Assembly (NCBI GenBank): GCA_002348045.1
Contig: DDYO01000005.1
Coordinates: 1 to 29,652 of the forward strand
Source: Anaerolineales bacterium UBA2232
Lineage (GTDB): Bacteria > Chloroflexota > Anaerolineae > UBA2200
Direction of reading: 5' to 3'
Length of the DNA stretch: 29,652 bases
Positions 24,471 through 29,652 of the stretch are shown one piece after another. A model generated the notes under the pieces. The model was given only the letters and a program-made list of their open reading frames with translations, was not told where the DNA came from and searched no databases. The position numbers and the translations under genes were made by a program. Within the stretch, counting starts at the first letter, position 1, and each line of letters starts with the position of its first letter.

Positions 24471-25820
24471 CTATTGGTTCCGCTCGTTTGAGGTGCGATA
24501 GCGAGCATAGTCATCTTCCGTGTCGATATCAATCAAGACCGCAGGTGACCTTGTCTGCACAGCCTCGACCTCCGATGATAACCGGGCGATCAAACAGCGG
24601 CCTCCCACATCCCCCTGCAATCCCTGCAGTTCAGTAAAGTGACGTCGATCAAACAACACCGGATTCCCACGTTGGTTGCCGAACATGGGTACTACAATCG
24701 ACTTGTCGGTCCGATAGTATGCCAACAGCAGCTGATTGATAGTTCCCGCGTCCACGGCTGGCTGGTCAGCAAGGACGAATAAGGCGGCCTCAGATCGGCT
24801 GTCTATAGCTCGCAGGCCCCACCGAATCGAACTGCTCATGCCATCACGCCAGTCCTGGTTGACAACGATTCGACATCCTGATGGCACGTACTGCGCAACC
24901 TGATCGCCCCGACACCCTACGACGACGATGATCTCATCCACCCAACTGCCCATCAGGCGCGCGATGACGTGTTCGATCATCGTCTTTCCATCCATCGGTG
25001 CGAGTTGTTTGAGTGAGCCGAACCGCGATGCTTCTCCTGCGGCAAGCACCACAGCGGATACGCGCCGCCAGCACTCCACGACGGGATCCTTGGCCGTCGC
25101 GGATGTGATCAATACCCGATCTACGTCAGCGTGTGCCTTGACCGACACGGCAATCGTCCGGGCGTTCTCCAGCGAGAGATCATCCTCAACTTTGTTCAGT
25201 ACCGGCAGCACTCGGCATCCCTCAGGCAGGCCCTTGAGCCCACCCTGTTGATGGGTGATCAGCCGTCCCACAGCGCCCGGTGTGATGGGATCGCCGAGGG
25301 CCAGTTCGGTCACACGAGCGACAAGTTCTGGCCGGTGAACAGAGCCTGCACAGAGCGAAAGGCCCACGACATCCATACCCACCACCGGCAAGAGCATCGT
25401 CGTCGCGCTGGGTATGACGGGTTCGTAGATAGCAGGGGCTTTGAGCGAATGTCCCTTGGCGCCATCTGCCTCAATGAGCACAGTATCCGCCACTAGCTTC
25501 AAGCCAGGCACCCACTGAGAAGGGATTCCCTCCAGCTTGTCCTCACCATCCAGACGCCGCGACGCCAGCGTCACGTGCCGACGGTGTTTCAGCGCCTCGG
25601 TAACCTTCCGCAGGCCGAGCATTGCATCGGATTCCACAATGAGTTGCTGTGTCTGGCCAGGATGAGGAGGGCGTATCTTGGTCGTTGTCGTCGTAATGAC
25701 CCGCCAGCCGCCGTCGGTGAGTTCTTGGGCCAGGCGAAACATCAACGTTGTCTTGCCGCCAGCCCCAACCAGTGCAATGACATCTCCCTTTCCCACTCCA
25801 AGACCGCTCGTCAGACGCAT
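24471..25820 (-). CDS. YqeC-MocA fusion: selenium/molybdenum hydroxylase accessory protein plus MoCo cytidylyltransferase domain
   Basis: A 449-residue two-domain protein. Residues 1-about 250 match YqeC, the accessory protein of selenium-dependent molybdenum hydroxylases: P-loop GAGGKTT (19-25), ITTTTTKI, and EADGAKG (117-123). Residues 255-449 are a MobA/MocA nucleotidyltransferase: LAAGEASRFG (259-268) with Lys271, the VVVGCRGDQV strand, NQDWRDGMSSSI (321-332) and VLADQP (349-354). MocA makes molybdopterin cytosine dinucleotide for xanthine-dehydrogenase-family enzymes. Usually yqeC and mocA are separate neighbouring genes. The start is the ATG at 25820. It comes just after a DHODH-like gene (28 bases) and is part of the right-hand operon. 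No hydroxylase subunit is in the window. Confidence 0.9.
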   Translation of the reverse strand: MRLTSGLGVGKGDVIALVGAGGKTTLMFRLAQELTDGGWRVITTTTTKIRPPHPGQTQQLIVESDAMLGLRKVTEALKHRRHVTLASRRLDGEDKLEGIPSQWVPGLKLVADTVLIEADGAKGHSLKAPAIYEPVIPSATTMLLPVVGMDVVGLSLCAGSVHRPELVARVTELALGDPITPGAVGRLITHQQGGLKGLPEGCRVLPVLNKVEDDLSLENARTIAVSVKAHADVDRVLITSATAKDPVVECWRRVSAVVLAAGEASRFGSLKQLAPMDGKTMIEHVIARLMGSWVDEIIVVVGCRGDQVAQYVPSGCRIVVNQDWRDGMSSSIRWGLRAIDSRSEAALFVLADQPAVDAGTINQLLLAYYRTDKSIVVPMFGNQRGNPVLFDRRHFTELQGLQGDVGGRCLIARLSSEVEAVQTRSPAVLIDIDTEDDYARYRTSNERNQ

Positions 25821-25848
25821 CCGAGGCTTCCAGATCCTTCGTCCAATA

Positions 25849-26940
25849 CTAGTACAGCATGTGCAGAGCCGCTGGTCTGCAGCGAGTCACGCACAGGCCA
25901 CAGCCTGCGCACGCAGGGATATCCAGCACAGCCTTCCCATCAACCACCCGGATCGCTCCATACACACAACTGACCTCACACAAGCCACAGCCACTACAGG
26001 CATCCAGATCCAACGTTGGCGCAACTGCATGGGCGCGGAGCGTCCGTTCGCTCAGCTTTCTCAGCGTCAATCCCTTGATTTCGTCCACCGTGCGGTAGCC
26101 ATGGGCTTCCAGCCACTGATCCATCTGCCGGGCAATCTCTCCGAACACCTTGGGCCCGCGCAGGATTGAGGCCGTACACACCTGAATGGCGGAGGCACCC
26201 ACCATCATCATCTCGATGGCATCCAACCCGCGTGCGATGCCACCGACACCCATGATCGGCAGGCTCACCTGCTGTGCCACATCAAAGACGCATCGCAGGG
26301 CAAGCGGTTTAAGGGCAGGCCCCGAGAGCCATCCATACCCCTCTGCGCTGCCCATGACGGGCATTCCCGACTCGGCGTCAATGGCGAGGCAGGGTCCAAA
26401 AGAGTTGATGAGAACCAGGCCATCGGCTCCAGCTTCCTGGGCAGCCTCAGCCGCTGCCACCATCTCCCTCCCGAGTGGGCTCAGCTTGACCAACACCGGC
26501 ACATCGACCGCTTGTTTTGCGGCCTGAATAGCCTCCACCATCGGTGCCGGACTCTCCCCGATATAGTGCGTAGACAGCTCAAGGGCATCGGCGAACCGCC
26601 GCACCCGAGGCGCGAGATTGGCGATATCGCGCCCGCTATAGCCCAGTCCGATGATAAGGGGGAGCCCAGTCTCGCGAGCAATTGAGTACTCACTTTCCAA
26701 CCAACGCTCCGCCGGCAGCTCGGACCACAGCTCTGTATTAAGAAATCCTCCGCGAACCTCCGCCATGTTGGGAGTCGGTACGGCTGCAGGGGTCAGGGAA
26801 ATGGTTTTGGAAACCAGGCCACCTGCGCCTCCTTGCGCACACGCAACCAACGCCGCACCGTTTCGACCTGGCGGTCCGGCGGCTGGGAGAACCGGATTGC
26901 GCAGGGACAGCCCACAGAAGCTAACCCGGAGATCCGCCAT
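25849..26940 (-). CDS. Dihydroorotate dehydrogenase-like flavoprotein with C-terminal 2x[4Fe-4S] ferredoxin domain (PreA-like)
   Basis: A 363-residue protein: an FMN TIM barrel (1-about 285) of the DHODH/dihydropyrimidine dehydrogenase class, then a ferredoxin domain. The barrel has LRNPVLPAAG (13-22), a conserved VLVKLSP (Lys153), MGVGGIARG (230-238) and VGASAIQV (248-255). The two cluster motifs use Cys315, 318, 321, 325 and Cys344, 347, 350, 354. The active-site NxSCPN loop of DHODH and PreA is replaced by STHYIGESP (123-131), so the substrate probably differs from both. The ATG at 26940 follows GAGGAGG. The gene sits between the YqeC-MocA gene and a purine-type amidohydrolase, which suggests a purine or pyrimidine catabolic role. 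Confidence 0.87.
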   Translation of the reverse strand: MADLRVSFCGLSLRNPVLPAAGPPGRNGAALVACAQGGAGGLVSKTISLTPAAVPTPNMAEVRGGFLNTELWSELPAERWLESEYSIARETGLPLIIGLGYSGRDIANLAPRVRRFADALELSTHYIGESPAPMVEAIQAAKQAVDVPVLVKLSPLGREMVAAAEAAQEAGADGLVLINSFGPCLAIDAESGMPVMGSAEGYGWLSGPALKPLALRCVFDVAQQVSLPIMGVGGIARGLDAIEMMMVGASAIQVCTASILRGPKVFGEIARQMDQWLEAHGYRTVDEIKGLTLRKLSERTLRAHAVAPTLDLDACSGCGLCEVSCVYGAIRVVDGKAVLDIPACAGCGLCVTRCRPAALHMLY

Positions 26941-27202
26941 CCTCGTCCCTCCTCGCCTCCACGTCCTGCTCTACCTCAACCACGGCGGTAGCTATCGCCC
27001 AGCTCACAAGGCCCCATGCTCCACCGCCCAGCAGTGCTGCCAGCCCCACATTCCGCAGCGACAGGTTGTGATCCCTTGCCAGGCCGACCGCGCTCATTAC
27101 CGTCGCCACCACAGCGAACAGCACTCCAACGATCACAGGACCACCGAACCTCAAGCCACCGCTGCGTAATCCCTCATCAGCCGGCCTATCCGAATCGTGC
27201 AT
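26921..27202 (-). CDS. Small two-helix membrane protein of unknown function
   Basis: About 93 residues. A polar N-terminus (1-20) leads into two predicted membrane helices (about 21-42 and 51-75) joined by a short basic loop, then a charged acidic/basic tail. Two ATGs are possible (27211, 27202); the second has AAGGA eight bases before it. The coding end overlaps the start of the DHODH-like gene by 20 bases and the start lies 35 bases after the SsnA-like gene, so it belongs to the same operon. I do not recognise the family. It could anchor or recruit the neighbouring Fe-S flavoprotein to the membrane, but that is only inferred from position. Confidence 0.65.
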   Translation of the reverse strand: MHDSDRPADEGLRSGGLRFGGPVIVGVLFAVVATVMSAVGLARDHNLSLRNVGLAALLGGGAWGLVSWAIATAVVEVEQDVEARRDEDGGSPG

Positions 27203-27237
27203 GGCTGCCATCCTTCACCCAACCCTCTCCCTCTATC

Positions 27238-28563
27238 TCAACCACGCGCCCATAGCTTCGCTGCCAGCTCTCTGGACCGAGCGTGGATTTCCTTGCCATC
27301 CAATGTGGTCAGTCGACGGTCGCGCATCAGTACCTTACCGCACACCATGGTTGTATTGACCTGCCCGCCATCCACTCCGAAAATGAGGTGCCATGGCAAG
27401 TTCGCTGCTGTCAGAGGCGTAGGCGGGTCATAGTCCAGGATGATGAGATCAGCGCTGGCGCCAGGCACAAGTTGGCCAAGAGGAGGAGAGAAGAAGCATC
27501 GGGCCATCTGAGCGTTGTTCTCCATGGCCATCCCCACGACCTGATCTGCAGGCATCACCCGCGCATCACCAGCAGCGTGTTTGTGCAAAAGATAGGCCGC
27601 TTTCATCTCACTGAACATGTTGTTGGAGAAACCATCATTGCCCATGCCCACCGGAATGCCGGCGGCCAGCATGCCGGGCACATCAGCCGTGCCCACCGCA
27701 TTGTTCATGTTCGACCTTGGATTGTGCACCACCCACGTACCCGTGGCTGCAAGCAGGCCGATTTCCTCGGCATCCACGTGCACACAGTGCCCTGCGATGG
27801 TTCTGTGCCCCAGAATACCGTACTTGGCCAGCCTGGGTACGACCCGCGAGCCCGATCGCCGCACCGAGTCCTGTACGTCAGCCAGATCTTCAGCCACATG
27901 CACGTGAAAACCAACCTCCAACTCCTCGGCCAACGCTCTGGCCCGCTCCAACGTCCGATCGGAAAGCGTAAACGAGGCGTGCAATCCAAGGCTGGCCGCC
28001 AACAATCCTGGCCTGGTCCCTAACCGAGCGATGAACCGCGCGTTCTCAAGTAGTCCAGCATCGGCGGCGGCGGCTCCGTCGCGGTCAGAGACTTCGTAGC
28101 AGAGACAGGCACGCACTCCCGCTTGCTCCACCGCTGCTGCGATAGTGTCCAGAGATCCGCTTACTGCAGAAGGCGATGCGTGATGGTCAAACAGGGTCGT
28201 CGTTCCGTGGCGAATGGCATCGGCCAAGCATACCAGCGTGCTGTACCGAATGTCCTCCAAGGTCAGCAGCTTGTCCAGTCGCCACCAGAGCCGTTCCAGT
28301 ATTTCCGTGAAAGAGGCGGGAGCGACACCCGGCAAAGCCATTCCTCGAGCAAAGGCACCATAGAAATGGGTGTGAGCGCAAATCAACCCAGGCATCACCA
28401 GTCCACCGCGTGCGTCAAGCACGTCGTCAGCCGGATATGCTGCCAGCAGGTGCGGCGTGGTGGATACTTCAGTGATCACACCGTCCTGAATCCGCAGGGC
28501 GCCATCCTCAACAAGCTGACGGTGGCCGTCAAAAATCGCTAAGGTGCCGTTGATGAGCAGCAC
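27238..28563 (-). CDS. ssnA: Amidohydrolase, SsnA type (guanine deaminase/chlorohydrolase superfamily)
   Basis: A 441-residue metal-dependent amidohydrolase. Metal ligands are His64 and His66 (AHTHFYG), His222 (HVHVAE) with Glu225, His259/262 and Asp310 (GNDG). The barrel is flanked by the small beta domain at both ends (GGLVMPG near the start; GASADLIILDYDPPTP near the end). SsnA-type proteins occur in purine-catabolism and selenium/molybdenum hydroxylase loci, which agrees with the YqeC-MocA neighbour. The reaction is likely deamination of a purine-like or other cyclic substrate, not proven. The start is a GTG at 28563 with GAGGAG five bases before it; it overlaps the MBL gene by 25 bases. 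Confidence 0.85.
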   Translation of the reverse strand: MLLINGTLAIFDGHRQLVEDGALRIQDGVITEVSTTPHLLAAYPADDVLDARGGLVMPGLICAHTHFYGAFARGMALPGVAPASFTEILERLWWRLDKLLTLEDIRYSTLVCLADAIRHGTTTLFDHHASPSAVSGSLDTIAAAVEQAGVRACLCYEVSDRDGAAAADAGLLENARFIARLGTRPGLLAASLGLHASFTLSDRTLERARALAEELEVGFHVHVAEDLADVQDSVRRSGSRVVPRLAKYGILGHRTIAGHCVHVDAEEIGLLAATGTWVVHNPRSNMNNAVGTADVPGMLAAGIPVGMGNDGFSNNMFSEMKAAYLLHKHAAGDARVMPADQVVGMAMENNAQMARCFFSPPLGQLVPGASADLIILDYDPPTPLTAANLPWHLIFGVDGGQVNTTMVCGKVLMRDRRLTTLDGKEIHARSRELAAKLWARG

Positions 28564-29468
28564 ATTGGCTCCTCTGCAACCTTGGACCAGAGCATCCGGT
28601 TATTGCGGATGGTGTGATGGATTCTCCCCGAGTTGCTCAGGTAGCTTAGTGCAGAATGCAAGGTGGGAGACAGGAGGTAGTAATGCTTGGTGCTGTGCAG
28701 CTCGAGTCCCAGGAGTCGACAGACGCCTACCATGATATCGCTGGAATCTGCCGCTGAACCATCCAGGCTCGCCTGTACTGCGTCCAGCATGCGGTTTATC
28801 TGAGCCACATTGAGATCAATCACACCCTGGATATCCTGCAGCACAGCGCCATGACCGGGCACGTACCAGGAACACGAAAAGCGCCGTAGCTTTTCCAGGC
28901 TCTGCAGGCACTGGCCAACACTGTAGGCATAGGATACCGGCGAACCGGACAGCTCCTCTGGACCCGCCAGCGCATCACCAGTGAAAAACACCCGGTTTAC
29001 GATATAGCCGACGTGAGAAGCAGTGTGTCCAGGCAGCGATACAACCTCGAACGGAATTCCTGCCACCGTCGTAGTGCCATCCGCCACCACAACGTCCACA
29101 GCACAAGGCTCAGGGGAAAAGCGAGGAAGTCTTAGCTCGTCAATCGGTTCAGCACCACCAAAGGTGCACAACGTACCCCAGAGCGGATCCGCCATAATCA
29201 CCGCATCGTATCGCGGGGCATAGACCCTTGCGCCGGTCTTTTCCACCAGGTAAGCATTACCGCCGACGTGGTCTCCGTGACCGTGAGTATTGAGAATAGC
29301 TGCCAACTTTAGGCCGAGGTCTGTAAGCATCTGAAAGATTTGACGTCCGGACCGCCGGCCGACTCCCGAATCAATGAGGACAGCGTTCTGTCCCTCACCA
29401 ATGACCAGGCCAACATTACTCGCGCCTGACAGGTAGTGCACATTTTCGAGGATCTGCTGCAAATGCAC
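28539..29468 (-). CDS. MBL-fold metallo-hydrolase with C-terminal helical domain
   Basis: A 309-residue metallo-beta-lactamase-fold protein. The signature THGHGDHVGG gives His62, His64, Asp66 and His67. LPGHTASHVG carries the next His, FTGDAL the bridging Asp, and VPGHG the last His. Residues about 225-309 form a helical, probably winged-helix end as in LACTB2-like hydrolases. The catalytic type is a thioester or lactone hydrolase or a nuclease; the family cannot decide it. The GTG at 29468 has AAGGGA six bases before it. It is the first gene of the right-hand operon, behind the promoter at 29536-29564. Confidence 0.87.
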   Translation of the reverse strand: MHLQQILENVHYLSGASNVGLVIGEGQNAVLIDSGVGRRSGRQIFQMLTDLGLKLAAILNTHGHGDHVGGNAYLVEKTGARVYAPRYDAVIMADPLWGTLCTFGGAEPIDELRLPRFSPEPCAVDVVVADGTTTVAGIPFEVVSLPGHTASHVGYIVNRVFFTGDALAGPEELSGSPVSYAYSVGQCLQSLEKLRRFSCSWYVPGHGAVLQDIQGVIDLNVAQINRMLDAVQASLDGSAADSSDIMVGVCRLLGLELHSTKHYYLLSPTLHSALSYLSNSGRIHHTIRNNRMLWSKVAEEPMCCSSTAP

Positions 29469-29535
29469 TCTCTATCCCTTCCGACGTGCGCCGAGTCTTA
29501 GCTCAATCCCAATAACCAGTATCCTGCTCCAGGCG

Positions 29536-29564
29536 ATTATACCGAACCGAGATTCAAAACGCAA
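29536..29564 (-). promoter_or_regulatory. Sigma-70-type promoter of the MBL-ssnA-yqeC/mocA operon
   Basis: On the minus strand TTGCGT (29564-29559) and a perfect TATAAT (29541-29536) lie 17 bases apart. The predicted start is near 29529, giving a leader of about 60 bases before the GTG at 29468. It is likely to drive the whole tightly spaced set down to the YqeC-MocA gene. Confidence 0.82.
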
Positions 29565-29652
29565 GGTTTCTGTGCCATTTTCCGGTGCTGTGCCAACACA
29601 TGGTATCCACTCCACGGTCCCAGCTGCACGGCAATATTATCCAGTAGGACGG

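Noticed and set aside
1..29652. CRISPR array, insertion sequence, phage or plasmid genes
   Set aside because: No regularly spaced repeats, transposase, integrase or replication proteins were seen in any frame.

Overview
The window is a gene-dense bacterial chromosome segment with GC in the high fifties by eye. It carries 33 protein genes, 32 of them on the minus strand; the exception is rpmB (L28). The core order, read on the minus strand, is rlmN, rpe, (rpmB inverted), asp23, fakA, degV/fakB, recG, coaD, a DivIVA-like coil, a DUF177 protein, rpmF, fabK, fabD, fabG, asp23, nusB. This resembles, from memory, the rlmN-rpe-rpmB-yloU-yloV-recG-fabD-fabG layout of Bacillota. The long N-terminal extension of RecG and the coiled-coil gene beside coaD fit Chloroflexota (perhaps an anaerobic lineage) or a deep Bacillota lineage. 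I cannot settle which; there is no rRNA.

Layout. (1) 1-7210: an acyl-CoA module. It has a glutaconate-CoA-transferase-like pair, two DUF35 zinc-ribbon/OB proteins, two thiolase-fold proteins that lack the usual catalytic cysteines, a COG2403-type P-loop GTPase and a phosphate butyryltransferase-like enzyme. Gaps are short, so it looks like one operon, probably continuing from the fab genes. (2) 7185-12116: tatA, nusB, asp23, fabG, fabD, fabK, then a separate DUF177-rpmF unit with a near-consensus promoter (12088-12116) and its own terminator (11246-11280). (3) 12443-14356: a hydroxyacid dehydrogenase and a class II aldolase, which look like an insertion in the housekeeping order and have intergenic stretches of about 0.2-0.5 kb on each side or between them; one of these holds three consecutive stem-loops. 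(4) 14869-21384: DivIVA-like coil, coaD, recG, a DegV/FakB-type protein, fakA and a second asp23. (5) 21385-24436: divergent promoter region, rpmB with a clear terminator, then rpe, rlmN and a HAD phosphatase. (6) 24471-29564: a YqeC-MocA fusion, a dihydroorotate-dehydrogenase-like protein with two Fe-S cluster motifs, a two-helix membrane protein, an SsnA-like amidohydrolase and an MBL-fold hydrolase, driven by a near-consensus promoter at 29536-29564. This set recalls selenium-dependent molybdenum hydroxylase and purine-catabolism loci, although no hydroxylase subunit lies in the window.

How they fit together: the centre links type II fatty acid synthesis (FabK, FabD, FabG) with fatty acid kinase parts (FakA with a DegV protein). 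The left end adds an acyl-CoA conversion module whose substrate is unknown. The most unusual items are the paired cysteine-less thiolases with paired DUF35 partners, the structured leader before the dehydrogenase, and the atypical active-site motif in the Fe-S DHODH-like enzyme. No CRISPR array, tRNA, rRNA, transposase or phage gene was seen.
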